DNA from: Duganella sp. BJB480
Lineage (GTDB): Bacteria; Pseudomonadota; Gammaproteobacteria; Burkholderiales; Burkholderiaceae_D
Assembly (NCBI GenBank): GCA_003416985.1
Contig: QVIN01000003.1
Span: 186,001-250,000 of the forward strand
Direction: 5' to 3'
DNA length: 64,000 nt
Part shown: positions 1 to 8,919 of the stretch, one piece after another
Layout of the letters: the number at the start of each line of letters is the position of its first letter
How positions within the stretch are numbered: the stretch's first letter is position 1
The notes under the pieces: model-generated
Databases searched by the model: none
What the model was told of the DNA's origin: nothing
What the model saw: the letters and a program-made list of their open reading frames with translations, nothing else
Translations under genes and position numbers: made by a program

Positions 1-2
1 GC

Positions 3-701
3 GAGCGCCAGCGCCATCCGCTGGCGGCCGCGATGCGCGCCACGCTGGTGGTGCGCGCCCGCCTGGCCGAAGACAGCTGGCAGGCCGCGCATCGCGGCGG
101 CGTGAACCAGTACGTGATCCTCGGCGCCGGCCTCGACACCTACGCCTATCGCGCCGACTGCCTGCCGTCCGCGCGGCTGTACGAGGTCGACCTGCCCGCC
201 ATGCAGCAATGGAAACGCGCCTGCCTGCGCGCGGCCGGCATCGCCGCGCCGGCGTCGCTGGCCTATGTGGCCACCGACTTCGAACAAGCCTCGCTCAGCG
301 CCGACCTGCAGCTGGCCGGCCTGGACGCCGACGCGCCGGCCTGCTGCTCCTGGCTGGGCGTGACGATGTACCTGCCGGCGGACGCCGTCATGCGCACCCT
401 GCAGGACGTGGCCGGCTTCGCGCCGGGCAGCAGCATCGTGTTCGACTACTGCGTGCATGACAGCCATCTGGGCGAGACCGAACGCATGGGGCTGCAAGTG
501 GTGGCCGCCGCGCTGGCGGCGCAGGGCGAGCACCTGCTGAGCACCTTCGATCCGCAGGCGCTGGAACACATGCTGCGCCGCTTCGGCTACAGCCGGGTCG
601 AGCACTTCGGCGCGCCGGAACTGAGCGAGCGCTATCTGGGCGGGCGCGGCGACGGCCTGCGCCTGAGCGGCATCTTCCGCATGGTCCGGGCCACGGTTTG
701 A
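3..701 (+). CDS. Class I SAM-dependent methyltransferase, 5' end cut by window
   Basis: The reading frame is open to the left edge, so the true start lies outside. The visible part fits the leucine-carboxyl-methyltransferase-like (TIGR00027-type) family, whose members methylate carboxyl groups of small molecules or proteins. Seen: motif I LGAGLDTYAYR, an acidic ribose-binding turn (YEVDLPAMQQWK), and the WLGVTMYL segment typical of the family, then a C-terminal sheet ending in SGIFRMVRA. The ATG at 33 lies inside a conserved helix and is unlikely to be the start. The stop falls 15 bases before the next gene's ATG, so the two may be co-transcribed. The substrate is unknown. Confidence 0.8.
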   Translation, partial: ERQRHPLAAAMRATLVVRARLAEDSWQAAHRGGVNQYVILGAGLDTYAYRADCLPSARLYEVDLPAMQQWKRACLRAAGIAAPASLAYVATDFEQASLSADLQLAGLDADAPACCSWLGVTMYLPADAVMRTLQDVAGFAPGSSIVFDYCVHDSHLGETERMGLQVVAAALAAQGEHLLSTFDPQALEHMLRRFGYSRVEHFGAPELSERYLGGRGDGLRLSGIFRMVRATV

Positions 702-715
702 CGTACACTGCGGGC

Positions 716-1744
716 ATGGAAAAAACCGTGTTGAAAATCGGCGAGCTGGCCGCGCGCGCCGGCCTGACGGTGCGCGCGCTGCACCACTACGACAGCATCG
801 GCCTGCTGACGCCGTCGGCCCGCGCCGATTCCGGCTACCGCCTCTACAACCGCGACGACGTCGCGCGCCTGCACCACATCCAGACGCTGCGGCGCTTCGG
901 CATGTCGCTGGCCGACATCGCCACCTTCCTGGCCAGTCCGGACGCGCCGTTCGCCGACATCGTCGCGCAACAGATCGCCGCGCTGGGCAAGCAGATCGAA
1001 CAGGCAACCATGCTGCGCGAACAGCTGACGCGGCTGCAACAGGTGCTGAGCAACGGCGGCAGTCCCGAGCTGTCCGACTGGCTGCAAACGCTGGAGAAGA
1101 TGGACCTGTACGACAAGTACTTCACCCGCGAGGAATTGAAGCGTCTACCCTTCTGGCAGCAGGACGCGCGCCGCAACGCCGCCTGGGCCGCGCTGGTGGC
1201 CGAGGTGGAAACGCTGATGGCGCAAGGCGTGCCGCCGGACGACACACGCGCGGGCGAACTGTCGGAGCGCTGGATGCGGACGCTGCAGCACGACACCGCC
1301 GCCAATCCCGAATTCGCGCGCCGCATCACCGTCATGCTGGACCGGGAGGTCAAGGCGCAGCAGCAGACCCGCATCACGCCGGCGCTCAAGGAGTACGTGT
1401 CGGCGGCGATGGCCGCGCGCAAGCTGCGCATCTACGCGCGCTATCTGGACGCCGGCGAGATGCGCACCATGCGCGCCAACAGCGGCAAGAACCAGGACGA
1501 GTGGATGGCGTTGATTGCCGGCGTGCACCAGCATCTGGAAGACGGCGTCGCCCACGACGCGCCGTCGGCGCAGGCGCTGGCCAGGCGCTGGATGGACCTC
1601 TACATGTCGCAGATCGGCGGCGACCCGGCCACGCTGGCCAAGATCCGCGCCGCGCACGACCAGGAACCCGCGCTGCTCAGCGGCACCTGGATCACGCCCG
1701 CCATGCTCGACTACATCAGGATCTCCTACGCCACGCTGGCTTGA
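716..1744 (+). CDS. MerR-family regulator with two TipAS-like effector domains
   Basis: 342 residues from ATG 716; an upstream TTG at 698 is in frame but overlaps the previous gene. The N-terminal winged helix is MerR type (KIGELAARAGLTVRALHHYD, then GYRLYN and the RRFGMSLADI segment), followed by a dimerisation coiled coil to about residue 120. The C-terminal 220 residues hold two related helical units, each with a WxALxxxV...GV...A..LxxRWM pattern, as in TipAS drug-sensing domains. TipA-type proteins bind drugs or small ligands and activate promoters with long spacers; the ligand here is unknown. It starts 15 bases after the methyltransferase stop, so that gene is a possible co-regulated partner. 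Confidence 0.85.
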   Translation: MEKTVLKIGELAARAGLTVRALHHYDSIGLLTPSARADSGYRLYNRDDVARLHHIQTLRRFGMSLADIATFLASPDAPFADIVAQQIAALGKQIEQATMLREQLTRLQQVLSNGGSPELSDWLQTLEKMDLYDKYFTREELKRLPFWQQDARRNAAWAALVAEVETLMAQGVPPDDTRAGELSERWMRTLQHDTAANPEFARRITVMLDREVKAQQQTRITPALKEYVSAAMAARKLRIYARYLDAGEMRTMRANSGKNQDEWMALIAGVHQHLEDGVAHDAPSAQALARRWMDLYMSQIGGDPATLAKIRAAHDQEPALLSGTWITPAMLDYIRISYATLA

Positions 1745-1812
1745 TCGAGCGTAAGGCGAGCACCGGCATTGCGTCCTAAGATCGCGGAGGTGCCACCGTC
1801 CAGGAGACCAGC

Positions 1813-4563
1813 ATGACCCGACTCGTAGCCCCGATGCTGTTGATGCTGACGCTGGGCGCCTGCCACGGCGCGCGCGACGCCGACAGCCTGATGGACCAGG
1901 CCCGGCAATACCGTGCGCGGGGCGAAACCAGGTCGGCCATCATCGAACTGAAAAACGCCCTGCAAAAAGCGCCCGACAACGCCCGCGCCCGCCTGCTGCT
2001 GGGCGAGGTGTACATCGAAGCCGGCGATGCCGCGTCGGCCGAAAAGGAACTGCGCAAGGCCAAGGCGCTGGGCATGGCGCCGGCGGAAATCCTGCCGCTC
2101 CTGGGCAAGGTGATGCTGATGCAGGGCCAGTTCCAGAAACTGCTCGACGACATCAAACCGGACCCGGCCAGCCCGCGCCGGACGGCGCTGCTCGTCCTGC
2201 GCGCCAACGCGCATCTGGGCCTGGGCGACACTGAGCAAGCCCGGCAACTTTTCGACGAAGTGCTGGCGAAAGAACCGGACCTGGCCGACGCCCTGCTGGG
2301 CCAGGCGAAAATCGCCGCGCTGTCGCAGCGCCTGGACCTGGCCACCGAACGCATCGAACGCGCCCTGGCCAAACATCCCGACAACATCGACTGCCTGCGT
2401 TTCAAGGGCGACCTGCTGCGCCTGCAGGGCAAGGAAGCGGAAGCCCTGCTGACGTACAAGAAAATCCTGACGCTGCAACCGAACAATACCCAGGCCCACA
2501 TCGACAGCGCCAACCTCCTGATCCAGGGCAAGAAACTGGCCGAGGCCCGCGCCGAGATCGACGCCGCCCGCAAGAACGCGCCCGGCAGCCTGCAGGTGTT
2601 CTACACACAAGCCCTGCTCGATTTTCAGGAAGCGAAATACCCGGCGGCGCGCGACACCCTGCAACAGATCTTGCGCGCGATGCCGGATCACATGCCCAGC
2701 GTCCTCCTGATGGGTTCGGTGCAGCTGGCGATGGGCTCGTATCTGGAGGCCGAGCTGTCCTTGCGCAAATTCCTCGACGCGTATCCGCACCAGGTCTACG
2801 CCAGCAAACGCCTGGCCGGACTGCTTTTGAGGAGCGGCAAGACCGACGATGCGCTCGCCGTGCTGGAACCGCTGCTGGAGGCCAACCGCAAAGACGTCGA
2901 ATTGCTGGCCCTGGCCGGACAGGCGCAGATGCAGGCCCGGCATTTCGCCAAGGCGGCCGAGTACTTCCAGGCGGCCAGCGACCTGGCGCCGCAAACGGCC
3001 AGCCTGCACACCTCGCTGGGCTTGAGCCGCCTGGGCGCGGGCGAATCGGCGCGCGCGGTGGCCGAACTGGAACAGGCGACCACGCTGGACGACAAGAGCG
3101 GCCGCGCCGGCATCCTGCTGGCGATGACCTATTTGCGCAACCAGGAATACGACAAGGCCTTGTCGGCGATCACGGCGATGGAGCGGCACGACGGAAAAAA
3201 TCCCCTGATACAAAACATGAAGGGCGGCATCCTCCTGTCCAAGCACGACCTGGCTGGCGCGCGCGCCGGCTTCGAGCAGGCGCTGGCGCTGGACCCGTCC
3301 TACCTGCCGGCGCTGGAAAACCTGGCGCAAATGGATCTGGCGGAAAAGAAACCCGAACAGGCCCGCCAGCGTTACGAGGCGGCGCTGGCCAGGGACAAGC
3401 GGAACGTCGGCCTGATGACGGCGCTGGCCCGCCTGGCCCTGCGACGCAACAACGCCCCGGAAGCGATGCGCTGGCTGGAACGCGCCACCGCCGAACATCC
3501 CGACGCCCTGACGCCGGCCTTGCTGCTGGCGAATCTTTACCAGGGTGCCGGCGCAAAGGACAAAGCCCTGAAACTGGCCCAGTCGCTGCTGACCAGCCAT
3601 CCGGCCGATCCCGACGCGCTGGCGCTGCTGGCGCAGATCCAGGTTGCCAACGGCAACTACGAGGCGGGGCTGGAAAACTATAGCAAGCTGGCCGCAATAC
3701 AGCCGGCGTCGGCCGCCGTGCAGCTGCGCATTGCCTATGCCCAGGCCGCGCTCAAGGACCGGGCCGGCGCACTCGATTCGGCCAAGAAAGCCTTGCGCCT
3801 GAAACCGGACTGGTTCGAAGCGCAGGTCCTCACCGCGACCTTGCTGGTGGAAAGTAAAGACTACACCGACGCGCTGGCCCTCGCCCAGACCGTGCAGCGC
3901 CAGCGGCCCGACCTGCCGGCGGGGCTGACACTGGAGGGCGATATCTGGACGGAGCGGCAAAAACCGCAGGAGGCGCTGCGCGCCTATGAGCAGGCGTTCA
4001 AGATGAGCAAGCTGCCGCCGCTGGCGATCAAGCTCCACCAGGCGCTGCTGAAGGCGGGCAAAGGCAAGGAGGCGAACCAGCATGCCGCCCAGTGGCTGCA
4101 GCAGCACCCGGCCGAGCTCAGCGTGCGGCTCTACCTGGCCGGCGCCGAGCTGTCGGCCGGGCGATACCCGGCGGCGATCGGCTTGTTCGAGTCCATCGTC
4201 CGGCTCGACCCGAAAAACGCCGTGGCGCTCAACAACCTGGCTTGGGCTTACCAGCAGGAAAAGGACGAGCGCGCCCTGTCCACCGCCGAACAGGCTTACC
4301 GGCTGGCCGGCACCAGCCCCGCCGTCCTCGACACCCTGGGCTGGATACTGTCAGAGCAAGGCGATACCGGCCGCGCCCTGCCCTTGCTGCGCAAGGCCAA
4401 CACGCTGGCGCCCGACACGCCCGACATCAGCTATCACCTCGGCCTGACCCTGATGAAGGCCGGCAATATCATCGCGGCGCGCCGCCAATTCGAACAATTG
4501 CTGGCCTCCGGCAAGGACTTCCCGAAACGCGCTGAGGTGAAGGCGAGGCTCGATGCGCTGTAG
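1813..4563 (+). CDS. prsT: PEP-CTERM system TPR-repeat lipoprotein PrsT
   Basis: 916 residues, the usual PrsT length. The N-terminus is a lipoprotein signal peptide with lipobox LGAC (Cys about residue 17), so it is predicted to be membrane-anchored in the periplasm. The rest is almost wholly tetratricopeptide repeats (many A..L.P....A...L units), with the pattern ALNNLAWAYQ and SYHLGLTLMKAG near the C-terminus. PrsT genes accompany exosortase/PEP-CTERM and exopolysaccharide loci; the exact role is not established. Here it sits 196 bases upstream of a PEP-CTERM protein gene, but no exosortase or prsK/prsR genes are in the window, so it is a detached copy or part of a split locus. ATG 1813 is preceded by a CAGGAG ribosome-binding site. 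Confidence 0.88.
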   Translation: MTRLVAPMLLMLTLGACHGARDADSLMDQARQYRARGETRSAIIELKNALQKAPDNARARLLLGEVYIEAGDAASAEKELRKAKALGMAPAEILPLLGKVMLMQGQFQKLLDDIKPDPASPRRTALLVLRANAHLGLGDTEQARQLFDEVLAKEPDLADALLGQAKIAALSQRLDLATERIERALAKHPDNIDCLRFKGDLLRLQGKEAEALLTYKKILTLQPNNTQAHIDSANLLIQGKKLAEARAEIDAARKNAPGSLQVFYTQALLDFQEAKYPAARDTLQQILRAMPDHMPSVLLMGSVQLAMGSYLEAELSLRKFLDAYPHQVYASKRLAGLLLRSGKTDDALAVLEPLLEANRKDVELLALAGQAQMQARHFAKAAEYFQAASDLAPQTASLHTSLGLSRLGAGESARAVAELEQATTLDDKSGRAGILLAMTYLRNQEYDKALSAITAMERHDGKNPLIQNMKGGILLSKHDLAGARAGFEQALALDPSYLPALENLAQMDLAEKKPEQARQRYEAALARDKRNVGLMTALARLALRRNNAPEAMRWLERATAEHPDALTPALLLANLYQGAGAKDKALKLAQSLLTSHPADPDALALLAQIQVANGNYEAGLENYSKLAAIQPASAAVQLRIAYAQAALKDRAGALDSAKKALRLKPDWFEAQVLTATLLVESKDYTDALALAQTVQRQRPDLPAGLTLEGDIWTERQKPQEALRAYEQAFKMSKLPPLAIKLHQALLKAGKGKEANQHAAQWLQQHPAELSVRLYLAGAELSAGRYPAAIGLFESIVRLDPKNAVALNNLAWAYQQEKDERALSTAEQAYRLAGTSPAVLDTLGWILSEQGDTGRALPLLRKANTLAPDTPDISYHLGLTLMKAGNIIAARRQFEQLLASGKDFPKRAEVKARLDAL

Positions 4564-4652
4564 TGTCGGTTATTTTTACAGCCTCTCCATGACGGATCGG
4601 AAGAATGCAAAAATACGCTTTTAAAACAATCACTTATAAATTCCTTCAAACA

Positions 4653-4668
4653 TGGCTTGGCATTTGCT
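4653..4668 (+). promoter_or_regulatory. Sigma-54 (-24/-12) promoter of the PEP-CTERM gene
   Basis: TGGC, seven bases, then TTGCT, which puts GG and GC exactly ten bases apart as sigma-54 requires. It lies about 80 bases before the initiator ATG, inside an otherwise gene-free 196-base gap. PEP-CTERM genes in Zoogloea-like bacteria are known to be driven by RpoN with the PrsK/PrsR two-component system, so the site fits the downstream gene. No -10 of sigma-70 type competes clearly. Confidence 0.72.
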
Positions 4669-4759
4669 AGGTAGAGGGTAGCCGACCGGTTTCAGATGGG
4701 TTGGCAAAGTTTCGAAGCCCCTTGCGTAGCGACTCTTCATTCATCAGGAAGGAAATAAA

Positions 4760-5668
4760 ATGAAAAAATTAGGCACACTAAGCGCTCTGCTGGGAGCGCT
4801 GTTCTCGGCCGGCGCAGTCCACGCGACAACGCTGGACACCCGTAGCGCCGCCAACGTGCTGTTTGCAGGCAACCCCGGAGAACCGGCCGCCCCCTCCGCC
4901 TTAGGCGGCGACGGCGTCCTCCAGAATTTCACCGGGATCGACTGGCATCAAAACGGCGCGGGCCTGGTTCAGGGATTCACGCTGACCCCTGCCAACAACG
5001 CCGGCGATTTCGCCGACTTCACCCTGACGTACCAGGCCTTCGCCGCAGCCATCGGCAGCACCTCGGCCACGCCGGACCTGCGCGTGGCGCCCCCCGGCCC
5101 CGCCACCGGCACCTACGAGCTGACGACCACCGCCACCTTGCACGAACGGGCCACCTGCCTCAACGCGGGCTGCTCCACGGTCGCCATCACCTTCACCCCC
5201 GCCACCAGCAGCGTCTGGACGGTGTATTTCGATAACACGCCCGACGCCAATCAAGCGGCCGGAACGGGCTTCACCGATGGCGTGGCCATGCTGTCGGGCA
5301 CCTGGGATGCGGAACTGTCGACCTTTTTCGCGACCGGCACGTCCGGCACGCCCGGCGCCACCGGGGTCGGCTCGGCGACGTTGACCGGCACGGTGCTGAT
5401 GACCAACGCGACCTACGTCTCACCGGCCCTGGCCGGCACCCGGTTCGACACCACGCTCAACTTCCCCGGCCCCGCCTCGCCCGGTTTCACGCGGCCGCTG
5501 CTGGTCAACGGCATCGCGACCGGTCCGAACACGGATTCGCAATTCGTGTTGAACATTGACGGAGCCCAGCAATTCACGCCCGTGCCCGAGCCGGCCACGC
5601 TGGCGCTGGTTGCGGCCGGCATCTTCGGCATGGGCTCGTTCGGCCGCCGCCGCGAAAAACGGCAATGA
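4760..5668 (+). CDS. PEP-CTERM sorting domain surface protein
   Basis: 302 residues. It has a Sec signal peptide ending at about AVHA (residue 22), a beta-rich, low-charge extracellular domain, and the tripartite C-terminal sorting signal: VPEPATLAL, a hydrophobic helix (VAAGIFGMGSF) and a basic tail GRRREKR. The C-terminal signal is processed by an exosortase (EpsH/XrtA type) that is not encoded here. Two cysteines near residue 132-137 may form a disulphide. The function of the exported domain is unknown; such proteins are often linked to floc or biofilm matrix. Start chosen because AGGAAGGAAA precedes ATG 4760. Confidence 0.9.
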   Translation: MKKLGTLSALLGALFSAGAVHATTLDTRSAANVLFAGNPGEPAAPSALGGDGVLQNFTGIDWHQNGAGLVQGFTLTPANNAGDFADFTLTYQAFAAAIGSTSATPDLRVAPPGPATGTYELTTTATLHERATCLNAGCSTVAITFTPATSSVWTVYFDNTPDANQAAGTGFTDGVAMLSGTWDAELSTFFATGTSGTPGATGVGSATLTGTVLMTNATYVSPALAGTRFDTTLNFPGPASPGFTRPLLVNGIATGPNTDSQFVLNIDGAQQFTPVPEPATLALVAAGIFGMGSFGRRREKRQ

Positions 5669-5703
5669 TCCCTGGCCGGGGTTCGCGATCGGTAATCGGT
5701 AGA

Positions 5704-5733
5704 GGCCGGCGCTTGGGGGCGCCGGCCTTTTTT
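5704..5733 (+). terminator. Rho-independent terminator after the PEP-CTERM gene
   Basis: A nine-base-pair GGCCGGCGC/GCGCCGGCC stem with a six-base loop followed by six T, ending just before the convergent acyltransferase stop. Confidence 0.9.
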
Positions 5734-5737
5734 GGTC

Positions 5738-6397
5738 TTATTTCAGGCGCCGCGCCGGGCTGCCTCCCCAGATCTCGCCGGACGCGATGCGCGTGCCCTT
5801 GGCCACCAGCGAATTGGCCGCCACGATGGCGTGATCGCCTATCGTCACACCGGACAGCACCACCGCATGGGCGCCTATCGTGACGTGGTCGCCTATCGTG
5901 ATGAAATAGTGTCCCAAGGTATCGCCCTCGATCACATGGGGCACCAGCAAGGCCGTCTCGCCCACCACGCTGTTGGCGCCCATGGTCACGAACGAGGGAT
6001 CGTAAATGATGCCCGAGCTGTAGGTGTTGGCGCCCAGGCGGGCACCCAAGCCGAGGTAGATCAGCCGCATGATCGGGATCGGGATGATGCCGCCGCGTAT
6101 CAGCGAATTGAACAGGATCAGGTAGAACAGGACGTAGACCTGATAGATGAACTCCTGCCTGGAGCCGAATTCGATATTTCCATCATGCAGAGGCAACGCC
6201 CACATGAAAATACGGAAGACCAGCATGCCGTACAGGTAGACCAGCACCACGGCCGCCGCAGTGACGGCCACGCCCCGGAAATCGCCCAGGCCGGGAATAT
6301 TGCCCACGCCGCACCAGGCGCTCAGCACTGCCAGCAGCAACACCAGCGCCAGCATGGAAAGAAACACGACAATCGCGGAAGGTCTGATTTTTCGCAT
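5738..6397 (-). CDS. Membrane-anchored hexapeptide-repeat acyltransferase
   Basis: 219 residues from the ATG at 6397, which has a GGGGAG ribosome-binding site. The N-terminus holds two or three membrane helices (about residues 8-30 and 38-62, perhaps 80-100). From about residue 110 it forms a left-handed beta-helix of hexapeptide units (IGDHVTIGAHAVVL, VTIGDHAIVAANSLV) and ends in GGSPARRLK, the usual tail of sugar O-acetyltransferases of the LbetaH fold. The acceptor is unknown; cell-surface sugar or lipid acylation is likely. A good -10 (TATAAT, 6428-6423) lies upstream with a weak -35. Confidence 0.8.
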   Translation of the reverse strand: MRKIRPSAIVVFLSMLALVLLLAVLSAWCGVGNIPGLGDFRGVAVTAAAVVLVYLYGMLVFRIFMWALPLHDGNIEFGSRQEFIYQVYVLFYLILFNSLIRGGIIPIPIMRLIYLGLGARLGANTYSSGIIYDPSFVTMGANSVVGETALLVPHVIEGDTLGHYFITIGDHVTIGAHAVVLSGVTIGDHAIVAANSLVAKGTRIASGEIWGGSPARRLK

Positions 6398-6487
6398 GAA
6401 AAAACTCCCCACAAGAAGGTCGATTATAGGGAAAGGAGGTTTTCCGGTCGCCGATTCGCCTTGATCCCGCTCAAACGTCGCGCAAAT

Positions 6488-6523
6488 GAAAAAGCCGCTG
6501 ATACCTGACGGCATCAACGGCTT
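6488..6523 (-). terminator. Terminator of the initiator tRNA gene
   Basis: On the minus strand an AAGCCG.TGAT/ATCA.CGGCTT stem is followed by five T. It separates the tRNA transcript from the acyltransferase gene downstream. Confidence 0.8.
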
Positions 6524-6530
6524 TCGAATT

Positions 6531-6607
6531 TGGTTGCGGGGACAGGATTTGAACCTGTGACCTTCGGGTTATGAGCCCGACGAGCTGCCAGACTGCTCCA
6601 CCCCGCG
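6531..6607 (-). tRNA. Initiator tRNA-fMet (anticodon CAT)
   Basis: 77 bases with encoded CCA. Initiator features are visible: an unpaired C1 opposite A72, and three consecutive G:C pairs (GGG/CCC) flanking the CTCATAA anticodon loop. The remaining acceptor pairs, T arm (GGTTCAAATCC) and D arm are all canonical. Confidence 0.96.
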
Positions 6608-6619
6608 TCTGATGTAATC

Positions 6620-6648
6620 ATTATAGGGCAAATCCTTACATTAGGCAA
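6620..6648 (-). promoter_or_regulatory. Sigma-70 promoter of tRNA-fMet
   Basis: TTGCCT, 17 bases, TATAAT on the minus strand, ending 13 bases before the mature 5' end of the tRNA. Confidence 0.85.
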
Positions 6649-6778
6649 TATTAATCCTGACATCGCTCGCGATAGTCCGAATAAATGCTGTTACCTATAG
6701 GCATAGGACATGCCGAACAGGCGACTATCGGTGTAAAGTAGTCAAAGTGAGCATATCCACCGACTTGAGTTATCCCCT

Positions 6779-7360
6779 ATGAAATTTTGTTCCGAATGCG
6801 CCGCCCCCGTCAGCCTGGCGATCCCGGCCGGCGACAACCGCCCCCGCTACGTGTGCGGCAACTGCGCCACCATCCACTACCAGAACCCCAAGATGGTCCT
6901 GGGCACCATCCCCGTATGGGAACGCGACGGCGAACTGAAAGTGTTGCTGTGCAAGCGCGCGATCGAACCGCGCCACGGCTACTGGACCTTGCCGGCCGGC
7001 TTCATGGAGAACAACGAAACCACGGCCGAAGGGGCCATCCGCGAAACCCAGGAGGAAGCCGGCGCCAATATCGCGCTGGGCCAGATGTTCTCGCTGCTGA
7101 ACGTGGCGCGCGTGCACCAGGTCCACATGTTCTACCTGGCCACGCTGCTGGACCTGGACTTCGCCCCCGGCGAGGAAAGCCTGGAGGTGCAACTGTTCAG
7201 CGAGGCGGAGATTCCGTGGGACGACCTGGCCTTCCCCACCATTCACGCCACGCTGGAACTGTTTTTCGCCGACCGCGTCAAAATCCGTGAGGGCGGCAGC
7301 TACGGCTTCCACACCCAGGACATAGTCCGCAGCATGCGTTCAGATAACTCGACAACGTGA
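6779..7360 (+). CDS. NUDIX hydrolase with N-terminal zinc ribbon
   Basis: 193 residues. The first 30 residues hold two CxxC pairs (CSEC and CGNC), a zinc ribbon of the type seen in NADH pyrophosphatase-like enzymes. A complete Nudix box follows at about residues 78-100 (GFMENNE...REtqEEAG), so pyrophosphate-bond hydrolysis with a divalent metal is expected. Substrate likely a nucleoside diphosphate derivative; not determined. Its TGA overlaps the GTG start of aat, so the two are translationally coupled. Confidence 0.9.
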   Translation: MKFCSECAAPVSLAIPAGDNRPRYVCGNCATIHYQNPKMVLGTIPVWERDGELKVLLCKRAIEPRHGYWTLPAGFMENNETTAEGAIRETQEEAGANIALGQMFSLLNVARVHQVHMFYLATLLDLDFAPGEESLEVQLFSEAEIPWDDLAFPTIHATLELFFADRVKIREGGSYGFHTQDIVRSMRSDNSTT

Positions 7361-8085
7361 TTCCCTGGCTAGAAACCGACAGCCCCTTCCCCGACGTGGC
7401 GGAGGCGCTGACCACCGATGCGCCCGGCCTGCTGGCGGCCGGCGCCGACCTGTCGCCACAGCGTTTGCTGATGGCCTACCGGCACGGCATCTTCCCCTGG
7501 TTTTCCGAAGGCCAGCCCATCCTGTGGTGGAGCACCGATCCGCGCATGGTGCTGATGACCGACCAGTTCCGCATCTCGGACAGCCTGAGGAAAACCCTGC
7601 GCAAGGTCGAGCGCGAGATGGCCGCCGGCGGCCGCTGGCAGGTGCGCTTCGACAGCGCCTTCGAGCAGGTGATGCGGGCCTGCGCCGCGCCGCGCAGGGA
7701 CGGCCCCGGCACGTGGATCTCGGAAGACATCATCGCCGGCTACACCGGCCTGCACAAGCTCGGCTACGCCCACTCGGCCGAGCTGTGGCTGGACGGCCAG
7801 CTGGTCGGCGGCGCCTACGGCGTCTCGATCGGCCGCATGTTCTACGGCGAATCGATGTTCGCGCGCGTCACCGACGGCTCCAAGATCGCGCTGGCCTACC
7901 TGGTGCGCTTCCTGCGCCAACACGGCGTGAAAATGATCGATTGCCAACAGGAGACCGGCCACCTGGCCTCGCTGGGCGCGGCGCCGATTCCTCGCGCGCA
8001 ATTCCTGGCGCATCTGCGCAACACTATTGAATTGCCTCAGATCACCGTGTGGGAACCCATTGCACCGCTGGCTGCGGACAGTTAA
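7357..8085 (+). CDS. aat: Leucyl/phenylalanyl-tRNA--protein transferase
   Basis: 242 residues. It transfers Leu or Phe from aminoacyl-tRNA to proteins with N-terminal Arg or Lys, creating N-degrons for ClpAPS. Family hallmarks seen: the [19 protein letters not shown] start, [43 protein letters not shown] and [12 protein letters not shown]. The start is GTG at 7357, overlapping the stop of the NUDIX gene by four bases; a following bpt gene supplies the second N-degron transferase. Confidence 0.97.
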   Translation: MIPWLETDSPFPDVAEALTTDAPGLLAAGADLSPQRLLMAYRHGIFPWFSEGQPILWWSTDPRMVLMTDQFRISDSLRKTLRKVEREMAAGGRWQVRFDSAFEQVMRACAAPRRDGPGTWISEDIIAGYTGLHKLGYAHSAELWLDGQLVGGAYGVSIGRMFYGESMFARVTDGSKIALAYLVRFLRQHGVKMIDCQQETGHLASLGAAPIPRAQFLAHLRNTIELPQITVWEPIAPLAADS

Positions 8086-8158
8086 GCTAAAGGTGACCAG
8101 CGCCTTCGGAAACTTGGCGCTATCATAGGCTTACACCACCGCTCTCGATAGGACGCGC

Positions 8159-8887
8159 ATGACGCACCTGAATGATCTGCCTTTCGCGACGCTGCAGTTT
8201 TACACGACGGCGCCCTACCCCTGCAGCTATCTGGACGCGCGCCAGGCGCGCTCGCAGGTGGCCACGCCCTCGCACCTGATCAACGCCGACGTGTATTCCG
8301 AGCTGGTCAAGAACGGCTTCCGCCGCAGCGGCATCTTCACCTATCGCCCGTATTGCGACGGCTGCCAGGCCTGCATCCCGGTGCGGGTGGTGGCCGACCT
8401 GTTCGCCCCCAGCCGCGGCCAGCGGCGCGCATGGGTCAAGCATGGCAACCTGGTCGCCGGCGTGGCCACGCTGTCGTTCTCCGACGAGCACTACGACCTC
8501 TACCTGCGCTACCAGAGCAAGCGCCACGCCGGCGGCGGCATGGACCAGGACAGCCGCGACCAGTACGCGCAATTCCTGCTGCAAAGCCGGGTCAACACGC
8601 GGCTGGTGGAGTTCCGCGAACCGGGCGGCACGCTGCGCATGGTCAGCATCATCGACGTGCTGTCGGACGGCCTGTCGTCGGTCTACACCTTCTTCGACCC
8701 GGATGTCGAGGGCGCCTCCTACGGCACCTTCAACGTGCTGTGGCAGATCGCCCAGGCGCGCGAACTCAAGCTGCCCTACGTCTACCTGGGCTACTGGATC
8801 AAGGAAAGCCCGAAGATGTCGTACAAAACCAACTTCAAGCCGCTGGAGGCGCGCATCCGCGGCGAGTGGAGCGTGCTGGACGCCTGA
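8159..8887 (+). CDS. bpt: Aspartate/glutamate leucyltransferase
   Basis: 242 residues, the ATE1-like bacterial family (formerly called arginyltransferase). It adds Leu to N-terminal Asp or Glu. Seen: the N-terminal cysteine cluster (PYPCSYL, then YCDGCQAC), the [14 protein letters not shown] block, and the C-terminal acyltransferase half ending in [18 protein letters not shown]. It follows aat by 73 bases and precedes pyrD, an arrangement common in Burkholderiales. Confidence 0.97.
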   Translation: MTHLNDLPFATLQFYTTAPYPCSYLDARQARSQVATPSHLINADVYSELVKNGFRRSGIFTYRPYCDGCQACIPVRVVADLFAPSRGQRRAWVKHGNLVAGVATLSFSDEHYDLYLRYQSKRHAGGGMDQDSRDQYAQFLLQSRVNTRLVEFREPGGTLRMVSIIDVLSDGLSSVYTFFDPDVEGASYGTFNVLWQIAQARELKLPYVYLGYWIKESPKMSYKTNFKPLEARIRGEWSVLDA

Positions 8888-8919
8888 TAAAATACGGGGA
8901 ACACCAACAAGAGCTCCCC

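Noticed and set aside
1726..4107. 793-codon minus-strand frame opposite prsT
   Set aside because: GC-rich shadow of a TPR gene. The translation is rich in Arg/Gln with no domain, and prsT has signal, lipobox and repeats.
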